Assembly: GCA_965652395.1 (NCBI GenBank)
Contig: CBFGUW010000006.1
Coordinates: 1 to 64,000 of the forward strand
DNA from: Saccharospirillum sp965652395
GTDB taxonomy: Bacteria; Pseudomonadota; Gammaproteobacteria; Pseudomonadales; Natronospirillaceae
Length of the DNA stretch: 64,000 bases
Direction: 5' to 3'
The position numbers were made by a program, and so were the translations under genes. Positions within the stretch are counted from its first letter, which is position 1. Each line of letters begins with the position of its first letter. The notes under the pieces are model-generated. The model was given only the letters and a program-made list of their open reading frames with translations, made no database searches and was not told the DNA's origin. Below, in pieces: positions 14,739 through 24,402 of this stretch.

Positions 14739-16511
14739 ATGGCTAATGTTAAAACTATGACCTTCGATGCCATCGTGGTCGGTGGTGGTGGTGCGGGCAT
14801 GCGTTCCGCACTGCAATTGGCTCAGTCCGGTTTGAATACCGCTGTTATCTCCAAGGTGTTCCCAACCCGCTCCCATACGGTTTCCGCCCAGGGCGGCATC
14901 ACCTGCGCTATCGCCAGTGCGGACCCGAATGACGACTGGCGCTGGCACATGTATGACACCGTTAAAGGGTCTGACTACATCGGTGACCAGGATGCCATCG
15001 AATATATGTGCTCCGTCGGCCCGCAGGCTGTTTTCGAATTGGACCATATGGGTCTGCCTTTCTCCCGTTTCGAAAACGGCCGCATCTATCAGCGTCCTTT
15101 CGGTGGTCAGTCCAAAAACTTTGGTGAAGGTGGTCAGGCGGCCCGTACCTGCGCGGCGGCCGACCGGACCGGTCATGCCCTGTTGCACACCCTGTATCAG
15201 GCCAACCTGAAAGCCGGTACCGCCTTCCTGAACGAATGGTATGCGGTGGATCTGGTCACTAATGCCGCCAATGCGGTAGTGGGCGTGGTCGCCATTGAAA
15301 TTGAAACCGGCGATGTGGTGCACATTCAGTCCAAGGCGACTGTGTTGGCCACCGGCGGCGCCGGTCGTATTTACGCCTCCACCACCAATGCCCTGATCAA
15401 CACCGGCGACGGTATCGGCATGGCGTTGCGTGCCGGTTTCCCGGTGCAGGATATGGAAATGTGGCAGTTCCACCCGACCGGTATTTATGGCGCCGGTGTT
15501 CTGGTGACCGAAGGGTGCCGGGGCGAGGGCGGTTACCTCATCAATAAAGACGGTGAGCGTTTCATGGAACGCTACGCGCCCAACGCCAAAGACCTGGCTG
15601 GCCGTGATGTGGTGGCCCGTTCCATGGTTTTGGAAATCCTGGAAGGCCGTGGTGGCGGTAAAGACGGCGATCACGTCTTCCTGAAGCTCGACCACCTGGG
15701 TGAAGAGCTGCTGCACAGCCGTCTGCCGGGCATTGTTGAATTGTCCAAGACGTTTGCCCATGTTGACCCGGCCAAAGAACCGATTCCGGTTGTGCCGACC
15801 TGCCATTACATGATGGGTGGTATTCCGACCAACGTCGGCGGTCAGGCTCTGATGATCGATGCCGACGGCAACGATCAGGTTATCAACGGCTTGTATGCCT
15901 GTGGTGAGGCGGCCTGTGTTTCGGTTCACGGCGCCAACCGCCTGGGCGGTAACTCTCTTCTCGACCTGGTTGTCTTCGGTCGTTCGGCGGGCATGCAGAT
16001 CGAGAAAGTTCTGCGCGAGGGGTATGAATCCAGCGCGGCGACCCAATCCGATATCGACAAAGCCATGGCCCGTATGGATGCGCTGGAAAGCTCCAAAGAC
16101 GGCGAACGTGTCGACGACGTGAAAAAAGACCTGCAGAACACCATGCAGCTGCACTTCGGCGTATTCCGCGAAGGCAAGAGCATGGCCGAGGGTCTGAAGA
16201 AACTGAGCGAAATCCGCGAGCGCGTGGGTCGCGTCCGTCTGGATGACAAGAGCCGGGCGTTCAATACGGCCCGCATCGAGGCGCTGGAACTGGCGAACCT
16301 GATGGAAGTGGCGGAAGCCACAGCCGTTGCCGCCGAGCAACGCACCGAAAGCCGTGGTGCTCACGCCCGGGAGGATTACCAGGACCGTGACGATGAGAAC
16401 TGGCTGTGCCACTCCATCTTCAAGCCCGGTGAGAAAACGATTTCCAAGCGTGCGGTGAACTTCTCGCCGAAGACCGTGGAAACCTTCCAGCCCAAAATCC
16501 GGACGTACTAA
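14739..16511 (+). CDS. sdhA: Succinate dehydrogenase flavoprotein subunit
   Basis: 590-aa catalytic subunit oxidising succinate to fumarate. The dinucleotide fold starts at DAIVVGGGGAGMRSALQLA. SHTVSAQGGITCA contains the His that carries covalent FAD. HPTGIYGAGVLVTEGCRGEGG and HYMMGGIPTN form the substrate site, with the catalytic Arg near ERYAPNAKDLAGRDVVARS. The C-terminal block REDYQDRDDENWLCHS is typical of proteobacterial SdhA. It sits tightly between sdhD (3-nt gap) and sdhB (27-nt gap). Confidence 0.97.
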   Translation: MANVKTMTFDAIVVGGGGAGMRSALQLAQSGLNTAVISKVFPTRSHTVSAQGGITCAIASADPNDDWRWHMYDTVKGSDYIGDQDAIEYMCSVGPQAVFELDHMGLPFSRFENGRIYQRPFGGQSKNFGEGGQAARTCAAADRTGHALLHTLYQANLKAGTAFLNEWYAVDLVTNAANAVVGVVAIEIETGDVVHIQSKATVLATGGAGRIYASTTNALINTGDGIGMALRAGFPVQDMEMWQFHPTGIYGAGVLVTEGCRGEGGYLINKDGERFMERYAPNAKDLAGRDVVARSMVLEILEGRGGGKDGDHVFLKLDHLGEELLHSRLPGIVELSKTFAHVDPAKEPIPVVPTCHYMMGGIPTNVGGQALMIDADGNDQVINGLYACGEAACVSVHGANRLGGNSLLDLVVFGRSAGMQIEKVLREGYESSAATQSDIDKAMARMDALESSKDGERVDDVKKDLQNTMQLHFGVFREGKSMAEGLKKLSEIRERVGRVRLDDKSRAFNTARIEALELANLMEVAEATAVAAEQRTESRGAHAREDYQDRDDENWLCHSIFKPGEKTISKRAVNFSPKTVETFQPKIRTY

Positions 16512-16538
16512 ACCACCGAATTCGGAGAGCGCCGCAGT

Positions 16539-17246
16539 ATGAAAGTCAGTATTTATCGTTACAATCCGGAAACCGACAAGAAGCCATACATGCAGGATTA
16601 CGACGTCGATGTTCCGGCCAACCGGGATCTGATGATCCTGGACGTCCTGGCTCTGGTGAAAGAACAGGACACCACCGTTTCCTATCGTCGGTCCTGCCGT
16701 GAAGGGGTATGCGGTTCCGATGGTCTCAATATTAACGGCACCAATGCGCTGGCCTGTATCACGCCGATATCCTCAGTGAAGGGTGGACGTGATAAACTCG
16801 TCATCCGGCCGCTACCGGGTCTTCCGGTCATTCGCGATCTGGTGGTTGATATGGGCGTCTTCTACAAGCAATACGAGAAGATCAAACCCTATCTGATCAA
16901 CGACAAACCAGCGCCGGCCATTGAACGCCTGCAAAGCCCTGAAGACCGGGAAAAGCTGGACGGCCTCTATGAGTGCATCCTGTGCGCCTGCTGTTCAACC
17001 TCTTGCCCTTCTTTCTGGTGGAACCCGGACAAGTTCGTAGGTCCCGCCGGTTTGCTGCAGGCTTACCGTTTCCTGGCGGACAGCCGGGATACGGCGACCG
17101 CGGATCGTCTGGCCGACCTCGACGACCCGTTCAGTGTGTTCCGCTGCCGTGGCATCATGAATTGTGTCGCTGTTTGCCCGAAAGGGCTGAACCCGACCAA
17201 AGCCATCGGCCACATTCGGGAAATGCTGTTGTCGAATGCCATTTAA
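16539..17246 (+). CDS. sdhB: Succinate dehydrogenase iron-sulfur subunit
   Basis: 235-aa electron-transfer subunit linking SdhA to the membrane anchors. The [2Fe-2S] cluster is bound by SCREGVCGSDG plus a later ALAC, the [4Fe-4S] cluster by CILCACCSTSCP, and the [3Fe-4S] cluster by CRGIMNCVAVCPKGLNP. Length equals the family norm. GGAGAG precedes ATG. It is the last sdh gene and is followed by a terminator before sucA. Confidence 0.97.
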   Translation: MKVSIYRYNPETDKKPYMQDYDVDVPANRDLMILDVLALVKEQDTTVSYRRSCREGVCGSDGLNINGTNALACITPISSVKGGRDKLVIRPLPGLPVIRDLVVDMGVFYKQYEKIKPYLINDKPAPAIERLQSPEDREKLDGLYECILCACCSTSCPSFWWNPDKFVGPAGLLQAYRFLADSRDTATADRLADLDDPFSVFRCRGIMNCVAVCPKGLNPTKAIGHIREMLLSNAI

Positions 17247-17277
17247 GCGAATTCAGCCGCTGTCACTTCGCGGTTGT

Positions 17278-17306
17278 ACCCCGGCGCCCTCTGGGCACCG
17301 GGGTTT
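17278..17306 (+). terminator. Rho-independent terminator after sdhB
   Basis: GC-rich stem ACCCCGG-C-GCCC with loop TCT and GGGC-A-CCGGGGT, then TTTTG. It would separate sdh from suc transcripts, at least partly. Confidence 0.75.
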
Positions 17307-17430
17307 TGTCCAGCCGGGCGATGGGTTTATGCATCACCCGCTGAATAAAAGTGACATATAGACGGAAACATTTTAGCCGATGCTCCTGGCATCATCTTCT
17401 CCGCGGTTTTGAACAAACAGGGTTCAAGCA

Positions 17431-20274
17431 ATGCAAAACGGCACCATGGAGGAACTTTGGTCGACGTCCCATCTGTCGGGCGGCAACCAAACCTACCTTG
17501 ATGAAATGTACGAAGCCTATCTGGCTGACCCCAATTCTGTTCCCGAGCAATGGCGCTCGGTCTTCGACAAACTCCCCAACATAAACGATCAGGTCACCAC
17601 CGACACCCCTCACGCTCCGGTTCGGGATCACTTTCTTCTGCTGGGTAAATCCAAAAAAGTCGCTGCTGACACTCTGGCTCCCAGCCTGATTTCCGACCAT
17701 GAACGCAAGCAGGTGCGTGTGCATCAGCTGGCGACGGCGTACCGGTTCCGCGGTCACCAGAAAGCACAACTCGACCCGTTGGGTTTGTTCGAACGTGAGC
17801 CCGTCCCCGATCTGGACATGCAATACCATGGCCTGACCGCTGGCGACGAGGACACCATCTTTCAATGTGGCAACCTGTACATCGGCAAGGCCGAAGCACC
17901 GCTGAAAGAGATTCTTTCGGCCATGGAGCAAACCTACTGCTCCTCCGTCGGTGCGGAGTTCACCCACATCGTCAACACCGCCGAGCGCCGCTGGATTGAG
18001 CAGCGCATGGAATCCGTGCGGTCGCGTCCGGAATATTCCCCGGAAGCGCGCAAGCACATTCTTGAGCGTTTGACGGCCGCCGAAGGCCTGGAAAAATTCC
18101 TGGGTTCCAAATACCCGGGTACCAAGCGTTTTGGTCTGGAAGGCGGCGAGACGCTGATTCCCCTGATGGATGAGTTGATCCAGCGCTGCGGCTCCTACGG
18201 CACCAAGGAAATTGTGATCGGCATGGCCCACCGGGGCCGTCTGAACATGCTGGTCAATATTCTGGGTAAGAACCCGGCGGAGCTGTTCGAGGAATTCGAA
18301 GGCAAGTCCTTCCTGGCGCAGGGTTCCGGTGACGTGAAATACCACCAGGGCTTCTCCTCCAACGTGATGACGGCGGGTGGCGAGGTTCACCTAGCGTTGG
18401 CCTTTAACCCATCACACCTGGAAATCGTGTCTCCAGTGGTCGAGGGCTCGGTACGTGCCCGTCAGGATCGCCGCAAAGACAACGTTCGCGACCAGGTTGT
18501 ACCGGTCAATATTCATGGTGATGCAGCCTTTGCCGGTCAGGGCGTGGTCATGGAAACCTTCCAGGCCTCCCAGACCCGCGCCTACAACACAGGCGGCACC
18601 ATTCACATCATCATCAACAACCAGGTGGGTTTCACCACGTCCAAACGTGAAGACGCCCGCTCGACCGAGTACTGTACCGACGTCGCCAAGATGGTTCAGG
18701 CACCGATCTTCCATGTGAACGGTGATGACCCTGAAGCTGTGGTATTTGTTACTCAGTTGGCCGTTGACTACCGTCAGCAGTTCAAGAAGGACGTAGTGAT
18801 CGATCTGGTATGTTACCGCCGTCGCGGTCACAACGAAGCTGACGAACCGGCGATGACGCAACCGCTGATGTACAACGCCATTCGCAGCCGCAAGAGTTCT
18901 CTCGCGCTCTACGCCGACAGCCTGGTGGAACAGAATGTGGTGGCCAGCGACGACATCAAATCCATGGCCGATGAATACCGCGATTTGCTCGACAACGGCG
19001 AGCATGTGGTGAAATCCCTGGTCAAGGAGCCCAATAAGTCGTTGTTCGTCGATTGGTCTCCCTATCTGAACCAGCCGGTTGTCGACCATTACGACACCAG
19101 TTGGCCATTGAAGGACCTGCAGGAACTGGCGAATGAAATGAACCAGTTGCCGGAAGGCTTCCCGCTGCAGCGTCAGGTCAGCAAGATCATCGAAGACCGC
19201 AAGAAAATGGCCAAAGGGGCAATGCCGGTCAACTGGGGTATGGCGGAAACGTTGGCGTATGCCACCCTGTTGAAAGAAGGCCATCCGGTGCGGATGACCG
19301 GACAGGATGTGGGCCGAGGCACTTTTGTGCATCGCCATGCCGTACTGCACAACCAAAAAGACGGCAGCACCTACACCCCATTGGCGCACCTCTATCAGGA
19401 TCAGCCTTCGTTCGAAGTCTGGGATTCCTTCCTGTCCGAAGAGGCGGTGCTGGCGTTTGAGTATGGCTACTCCACAACCACCCCGAACGCTCTGGTGATT
19501 TGGGAAGCCCAGTTTGGTGACTTCGCCAACGGTGCCCAGGTGGTGATCGACCAGTTCATTACCTCGGGCGAGCATAAATGGGGCCGCCTCTGCGGGCTGG
19601 TCATGCTGCTGCCGCACGGCTACGAAGGGCAGGGGCCGGAACATTCCTCCGCCCGCCTTGAGCGCTTCCTGCAGTTGTGCGCCGAGCAGAATATCCAGGT
19701 GTGCATGCCCACCACTCCGGCTCAGGTGTACCACATGTTACGTCGTCAGGCTCGTCGCAATCTGCGTAAGCCGTTGGTGGTGATGTCTCCGAAGAGCCTG
19801 CTCCGTCATAAGGATGCTGTCTCCAGTTTGGAAGAACTGGCGAATGGCAGCTTCCAGACGGTGATCACCGAGACTGACAGCAGCATAGAGGCCAAGAAGG
19901 TCACCCGTGTGGTTCTGTGTTCCGGCAAGGTGTACTACGACCTGCTGGAAAAGCGCCGCAAGGAAGAAGCCAATCATGTGGCTCTGGTACGTATCGAACA
20001 ACTCTATCCGTTCCCGGAAGAGAAGCTCTATGAAGCGCTGAATGATTTCCCGAATCTGAAAGAAGTGATTTGGTGTCAGGAAGAGCCGATGAACCAGGGC
20101 GCCTGGTATTCCAGCCAGCACCACATGCGTAAGGTGCTGACGCGGGTGAATCCGGACCTCTACTTAAGCTATGCCGGCCGTGAGGCCTCCGCATCGCCCG
20201 CAGCGGGTTACATGTCGCTGCACCTTGAACAACTTGAAAAATTCCTTAATGAAGCAATCCTGCTTGCTCAGTGA
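17431..20274 (+). CDS. sucA: 2-oxoglutarate dehydrogenase E1 component
   Basis: 947-aa thiamine-diphosphate enzyme that decarboxylates 2-oxoglutarate and passes the succinyl group to the E2 lipoyl arm. The N-terminal YLDEMYEAYLADPNSVPEQWR helix is the E2-docking region. IGMAHRGRLNMLVN, HGDAAFAGQGVVMETFQAS and INNQVGFTT are the thiamine- and metal-binding blocks, and CYRRRGHNEADEPAMTQP and GYEGQGPEHSSARLERFLQ are further signatures. Normal length. sucB follows after 30 nt. Confidence 0.97.
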   Translation: MQNGTMEELWSTSHLSGGNQTYLDEMYEAYLADPNSVPEQWRSVFDKLPNINDQVTTDTPHAPVRDHFLLLGKSKKVAADTLAPSLISDHERKQVRVHQLATAYRFRGHQKAQLDPLGLFEREPVPDLDMQYHGLTAGDEDTIFQCGNLYIGKAEAPLKEILSAMEQTYCSSVGAEFTHIVNTAERRWIEQRMESVRSRPEYSPEARKHILERLTAAEGLEKFLGSKYPGTKRFGLEGGETLIPLMDELIQRCGSYGTKEIVIGMAHRGRLNMLVNILGKNPAELFEEFEGKSFLAQGSGDVKYHQGFSSNVMTAGGEVHLALAFNPSHLEIVSPVVEGSVRARQDRRKDNVRDQVVPVNIHGDAAFAGQGVVMETFQASQTRAYNTGGTIHIIINNQVGFTTSKREDARSTEYCTDVAKMVQAPIFHVNGDDPEAVVFVTQLAVDYRQQFKKDVVIDLVCYRRRGHNEADEPAMTQPLMYNAIRSRKSSLALYADSLVEQNVVASDDIKSMADEYRDLLDNGEHVVKSLVKEPNKSLFVDWSPYLNQPVVDHYDTSWPLKDLQELANEMNQLPEGFPLQRQVSKIIEDRKKMAKGAMPVNWGMAETLAYATLLKEGHPVRMTGQDVGRGTFVHRHAVLHNQKDGSTYTPLAHLYQDQPSFEVWDSFLSEEAVLAFEYGYSTTTPNALVIWEAQFGDFANGAQVVIDQFITSGEHKWGRLCGLVMLLPHGYEGQGPEHSSARLERFLQLCAEQNIQVCMPTTPAQVYHMLRRQARRNLRKPLVVMSPKSLLRHKDAVSSLEELANGSFQTVITETDSSIEAKKVTRVVLCSGKVYYDLLEKRRKEEANHVALVRIEQLYPFPEEKLYEALNDFPNLKEVIWCQEEPMNQGAWYSSQHHMRKVLTRVNPDLYLSYAGREASASPAAGYMSLHLEQLEKFLNEAILLAQ

Positions 20275-20304
20275 TCGACGGGTATACGACTAAGGATCCA
20301 CACA

Positions 20305-21588
20305 ATGGCCATTGATATAAAAGCTCCACAGTTTCCAGAATCCGTCGCTGACGGAACCATCGCAACCTGGCACAAAAAGCCCGGTGAAGCCGTTTCCCGC
20401 GATGAGTTGATCGTCGACATTGAGACCGACAAAGTCGTTCTGGAGGTGGTGGCTCCGGCGGACGGTGCCATCAAGGAAATCAAGAAAGACGAAGGTGACA
20501 CCGTAGAAAGCCAGGAAGTGATCGGCATCTTCGAAGAAGGTGCAGGCGGTTCCACTGGTGGTGACGAGGGCGAGAAGAAAGAGGAAGCCAAGTCTGAAGA
20601 AGCCCCTGCGGCTGACAAGGCGGCTGAATCCCCTGAAGGCCAGGGTGACCCGAACGCCGCTATGAGCCCGGCCGCCCGTCGTCTCGCCGACGAAAACGGC
20701 CTCAGCGCAGCCGACATCACCGGCACCGGCAAAGGCGGTCGCATCACTAAAGAAGACGTGGTCAAGGCGGTTGACAGCGGTGCCACCGGTGCCGATGCCA
20801 AGTCTCAGCCCGCGCATTCCATGCCGGGTATGATTCCGCAAAGCCAGTCCGCCACGGCCTCTGCTCCGGCGGTTCAGCCGGGCGAGCGCGCCGAGAAGCG
20901 CGTACCGATGACCCGTCTGCGCAAGCGCATTGCCGAGCGCCTGCTCGACGCCAAGAACAGCACCGCCATGTTGACCACCTTCAATGAAGTCAACATGAAG
21001 CCGATCATGGATCTGCGCTCGCGGTACAAAGAGACCTTCGAGAAGACTCACAACGGCACTCGTCTGGGCTTTATGTCGTTCTTCGTGAAAGCCGCCACCG
21101 AAGCCCTGCGTCGCTTCCCCGAAGTCAATGCCTCCATTGATGGCGACGACATCGCTTACCATGGCTACTACGACATCGGCGTTGCGGTATCCAGCAACCG
21201 GGGTTTGGTCGTGCCGGTTCTTCGTGATACCGATCAGATGAGCCTGGCTACCATGGAAAGCACCATTCGCGATTACGGTAAGAAGGCGCAGGAAGGTAAG
21301 CTGGGCATCGAAGAAATGCAGGGCGGTACCTTCACCATCACCAACGGCGGTGTCTTTGGCTCATTGTTGTCCACGCCTATTCTGAACCCGCCGCAAACCG
21401 CCATCCTGGGTATGCACAAAATCCAGGAGCGGCCGATGGCGGTTAACGGCGAAGTGAAAGTACTGCCCATGATGTATCTGGCGCTTTCTTACGATCACCG
21501 CCTGATCGACGGCAAAGAGGCCGTTCAGTTCCTGGTGGCGATAAAAGACATGCTGGAAGATCCGGCCCGTATTCTGCTCGAGCTGTAA
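20305..21588 (+). CDS. sucB: Dihydrolipoamide succinyltransferase (2-oxoglutarate dehydrogenase E2)
   Basis: 427-aa E2 core. One lipoyl domain (residues 1-78) carries the lipoylated Lys in IETDKVVLEV. An acidic Glu/Ala-rich linker (about 80-115) leads to the E1/E3-binding domain at MSPAARRLADENGL...GGRITKEDV. The C-terminal catalytic domain ends with SYDHRLIDGKEAV (His and Asp of the transferase site). AAGGA precedes ATG. Confidence 0.97.
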   Translation: MAIDIKAPQFPESVADGTIATWHKKPGEAVSRDELIVDIETDKVVLEVVAPADGAIKEIKKDEGDTVESQEVIGIFEEGAGGSTGGDEGEKKEEAKSEEAPAADKAAESPEGQGDPNAAMSPAARRLADENGLSAADITGTGKGGRITKEDVVKAVDSGATGADAKSQPAHSMPGMIPQSQSATASAPAVQPGERAEKRVPMTRLRKRIAERLLDAKNSTAMLTTFNEVNMKPIMDLRSRYKETFEKTHNGTRLGFMSFFVKAATEALRRFPEVNASIDGDDIAYHGYYDIGVAVSSNRGLVVPVLRDTDQMSLATMESTIRDYGKKAQEGKLGIEEMQGGTFTITNGGVFGSLLSTPILNPPQTAILGMHKIQERPMAVNGEVKVLPMMYLALSYDHRLIDGKEAVQFLVAIKDMLEDPARILLEL

Positions 21589-21669
21589 CAGCGGAGCCAA
21601 CTCACGGAGGTCGGCCTGCCATTGGCGAGCCGGCCAACCTGAACGAATTCATTGAAAGGTAAGAGTTCC

Positions 21670-23109
21670 ATGGCACAACAATTTGATGTGGTAGTGATCG
21701 GTTCGGGCCCGGGTGGCTACGTAGCCGCAATCAAAGCAGCCCAGCTGGGCCTGAAAACAGCCATTGTTGAAAAATGGCTGACCAAGGACAACAAGCCCTC
21801 CTACGGCGGTACCTGTCTGAACGTTGGCTGTATTCCGTCCAAGGCTTTGTTGGAGTCTTCCGAGAAATACGTTGAAGCCGCGCACGATTTCAAACTGCAC
21901 GGCATCGGTCTGAAAGACCTGAAGATCGACGTGAAAGCGATGATGGAGCGCAAAGCTGGCATCGTGAACAAGTTGACTCAGGGCGTTTCCGGTCTGCTCA
22001 AGGGCAACGGCGTGACCGCCTTCGAAGGTAAGGGCATGCTGAAGGCCAATAAGGTGGTCGAAGTCACCAAACATGACGGCAGTACCGAAACGCTGGAAGG
22101 CAAGAACGTCATTCTGGCGACCGGTTCCGTCCCGGTGAACATCCCTCCGACACCCCTCGACGGCAAGCTGATTGTCGATTCCGAAGGCGCGTTGGAATTC
22201 GATTCCGTACCTAAGCGTTTGGGTGTGATCGGCGCTGGCGTCATTGGTCTGGAACTGGGCAGCGTATGGCGCCGCCTGGGTTCCGAAGTGGTCGTGCTGG
22301 AAGCCATGGATACATTCCTCGCCGCCGCTGACCAGGGCATCGCCAAAGACGCCTTCAAATACTTCACCAAGAAAGAAGGCATGGACATCCGCCTGGGTGC
22401 CCGCGTGACCGGTTCCGAAGTGAAGAAAAACAAAGTCGAAGTCACCTTCGAAGACCGCGAAGGCGAAAAGAAAGAAACCTTTGACAAGCTGATCGTCTGT
22501 GTGGGCCGTCGCCCTTACACCGAAGGCTGCCTCGACAAGGGCTGCGGTGTTTCCCTGGACGAGCGCGGTTTCATCCAGGTGGACGACCAGTGCGCCACCA
22601 CTGTGCCGGGCGTGTATGCCATTGGTGATGTGGTGCGTGGCCCGATGTTGGCCCATAAAGGTTCGGAAGAGGGCATCATGGTGGCGGAAATCATTTCCGG
22701 CCACAAAGCCCAAATGAACTATGACGCCATTCCGAACGTCATCTACACCCATCCGGAGATGGCCTGGGTTGGCAAGACTGAAGAAGAGCTGAAATCCGAA
22801 GGGGTCGACTACAAAGTCGGTGCCTTCCCGATGGCAGCCATCGGTCGTGCCATGGCCCAGAACGCCACCGACGGCCAAGTGAAGATCATCGCGGACGCCA
22901 AGACCGATCGTGTGCTGGGTATGCACATTTTCGCTTCCGGTGCCTCCGAGATGATTGCCCAGGGCGTCATCGCTCTGGAGTTCGCATCCAGCGCCGAAGA
23001 CCTGCAGTTGACCTGCTTCGCCCACCCGACCAACTCGGAAGCGGTGCATGAGGCTGCGCTGGCGGTCGACAATATGGCGATCCATAAAGTTAACCGCAAA
23101 AAGCGTTGA
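21670..23109 (+). CDS. lpd: Dihydrolipoyl dehydrogenase (E3)
   Basis: 479-aa flavoprotein reoxidising dihydrolipoamide with NAD+. The FAD fold is DVVVIGSGPGGYVAAIKAA, the redox-active disulfide is GGTCLNVGCIPSK, the NAD fold is GVIGAGVIGLELGSVW, and the His-Glu base pair is in HPTNSEAVHEAAL near the C-terminus. I start at ATG 21670; an in-frame TTG 18 nt upstream has no better ribosome site. It serves SucAB and may also serve the second 2-oxoacid dehydrogenase at the right end of the window, which has no E3 in view. Confidence 0.96.
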   Translation: MAQQFDVVVIGSGPGGYVAAIKAAQLGLKTAIVEKWLTKDNKPSYGGTCLNVGCIPSKALLESSEKYVEAAHDFKLHGIGLKDLKIDVKAMMERKAGIVNKLTQGVSGLLKGNGVTAFEGKGMLKANKVVEVTKHDGSTETLEGKNVILATGSVPVNIPPTPLDGKLIVDSEGALEFDSVPKRLGVIGAGVIGLELGSVWRRLGSEVVVLEAMDTFLAAADQGIAKDAFKYFTKKEGMDIRLGARVTGSEVKKNKVEVTFEDREGEKKETFDKLIVCVGRRPYTEGCLDKGCGVSLDERGFIQVDDQCATTVPGVYAIGDVVRGPMLAHKGSEEGIMVAEIISGHKAQMNYDAIPNVIYTHPEMAWVGKTEEELKSEGVDYKVGAFPMAAIGRAMAQNATDGQVKIIADAKTDRVLGMHIFASGASEMIAQGVIALEFASSAEDLQLTCFAHPTNSEAVHEAALAVDNMAIHKVNRKKR

Positions 23110-23119
23110 TTGAAGAATG

Positions 23120-23147
23120 AACCGGAGCCTGGCTCCGGTTTCTTTAT
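23120..23147 (+). terminator. Rho-independent terminator after lpd
   Basis: Hairpin AACCGGAGC-CTG-GCTCCGGTT followed by TCTTTATT, ten nt after the lpd stop. Confidence 0.75.
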
Positions 23148-23232
23148 TCGCTAATCAGAGTGCGAATCGGGCGAAACCCACGAGAACAATAAATTCTCCC
23201 CAGACACTCGAGTTCAGAGAACGGAAAGAACC

Positions 23233-24402
23233 ATGAACCTACACGAGTATCAATCCAAGCAGCTTTTCAAAGAGTACGGCTTGCCTGTATCAGATGGCTA
23301 CGCCTGCGATACTCCCGAGGAAGCGGTAGAAGCCGCTCATAAGATCGGGGGTAACATGTGGGTGGTCAAAGCCCAAGTGCATGCCGGTGGGCGGGGCAAG
23401 GCCGGTGGTGTGAAACTGGTCAAGACCGATGAAGAAATCCGCGCCTTCGCCGAAAAGTGGCTGGGTCAGAACCTGGTGACTTTCCAGACTGATGAGAAAG
23501 GGCAGCCGGTCAGCAAAATCCTGGTGGAAACCTGCACCGATATCGCCAATGAACTCTATTTGAGTGCCGTGGTCGACCGTGGCAGCCGTCGCGTTGTTTT
23601 CATGGCCTCCACCGAAGGCGGCATGGATATCGAGACCGTCGCCGAGGAAACGCCTGAGAAAATTCTGCGCGTTGTGGTCGACCCCCTGGTTGGTGCTCAG
23701 CCGTTCCAGGCCCGTGACATCGCTTTCCAGCTCGGCCTGAAAGGCGAGCAGGTCAAGCAGTTCACCAAAATCTTCCTGGGTCTGGCGCAGTTGTTCGTCG
23801 AAAAAGACCTGGCGTTGATCGAAGTGAACCCGCTGGTGATCACCGAAGAAGGCAATCTGCACTGCCTGGACGCCAAAATCGGCGTCGACAGCAATGCTCT
23901 GTACCGCCAGAAGCAGATTTCCGACATGCGCGATCCTTCCCAGGAAGACGAGCGTGAAGCTCAGGCGGCGGCCTGGGAACTGAACTACGTGGCGTTGGAA
24001 GGCAACATCGGTTGCATGGTGAACGGCGCTGGCCTGGCGATGGGTACCATGGACATCGTTAAGCTGCACGGCGGTCAACCGGCCAACTTCCTGGACGTGG
24101 GCGGCGGTGCGACCAAAGAGCGCGTTGCAGAAGCGTTCAAAATCATTCTGTCCGACACCTCCGTGAAGGCGGTTCTGGTGAACATCTTTGGTGGCATCGT
24201 CCGTTGCGACATGATCGCCGAAGGCATCATCGGTGCCGTTGAGGAAGTGGGCGTTAAGGTTCCGGTCGTTGTACGTCTGGAAGGTAACAACGCTGAACTC
24301 GGTTCCCAGAAACTGGCCGAAAGCGGCCTGAACATCATTGCCGCCGCTTCATTGACCGACGCAGCCGAGAAAGTGGTTCAAGCGGCCGGAGGTGCAGCAT
24401 GA
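23233..24402 (+). CDS. sucC: Succinyl-CoA synthetase beta subunit (ADP-forming)
   Basis: 389-aa ATP-grasp subunit that couples succinyl-CoA cleavage to ATP synthesis. MNLHEYQSKQLFKEYGLPV is the family N-terminus, QVHAGGRGKAGGVKL the nucleotide-binding loop, EVNPLVITEEG a metal-site block, and LVNIFGGIVRCDMIAEG the phosphate-helix region. It overlaps sucD by 4 nt (ATGA), so the two subunits are translationally coupled. Confidence 0.97.
   Translation: MNLHEYQSKQLFKEYGLPVSDGYACDTPEEAVEAAHKIGGNMWVVKAQVHAGGRGKAGGVKLVKTDEEIRAFAEKWLGQNLVTFQTDEKGQPVSKILVETCTDIANELYLSAVVDRGSRRVVFMASTEGGMDIETVAEETPEKILRVVVDPLVGAQPFQARDIAFQLGLKGEQVKQFTKIFLGLAQLFVEKDLALIEVNPLVITEEGNLHCLDAKIGVDSNALYRQKQISDMRDPSQEDEREAQAAAWELNYVALEGNIGCMVNGAGLAMGTMDIVKLHGGQPANFLDVGGGATKERVAEAFKIILSDTSVKAVLVNIFGGIVRCDMIAEGIIGAVEEVGVKVPVVVRLEGNNAELGSQKLAESGLNIIAAASLTDAAEKVVQAAGGAA

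Noticed and set aside
14670..16412. 580-codon open frame antisense to sdhA
   Set aside because: It mirrors the sdhA codons in a GC-biased register, has no recognisable motif, and sdhA is certain.
18412..19734. Long antisense frame within sucA, and similar ones in topA, icd, gltA, groL and clpA
   Set aside because: All lie fully inside confidently identified genes and match no family I know.
21649..23085. 478-codon open frame antisense to lpd
   Set aside because: Shadow of lpd; no ribosome site and a composition typical of complement frames.
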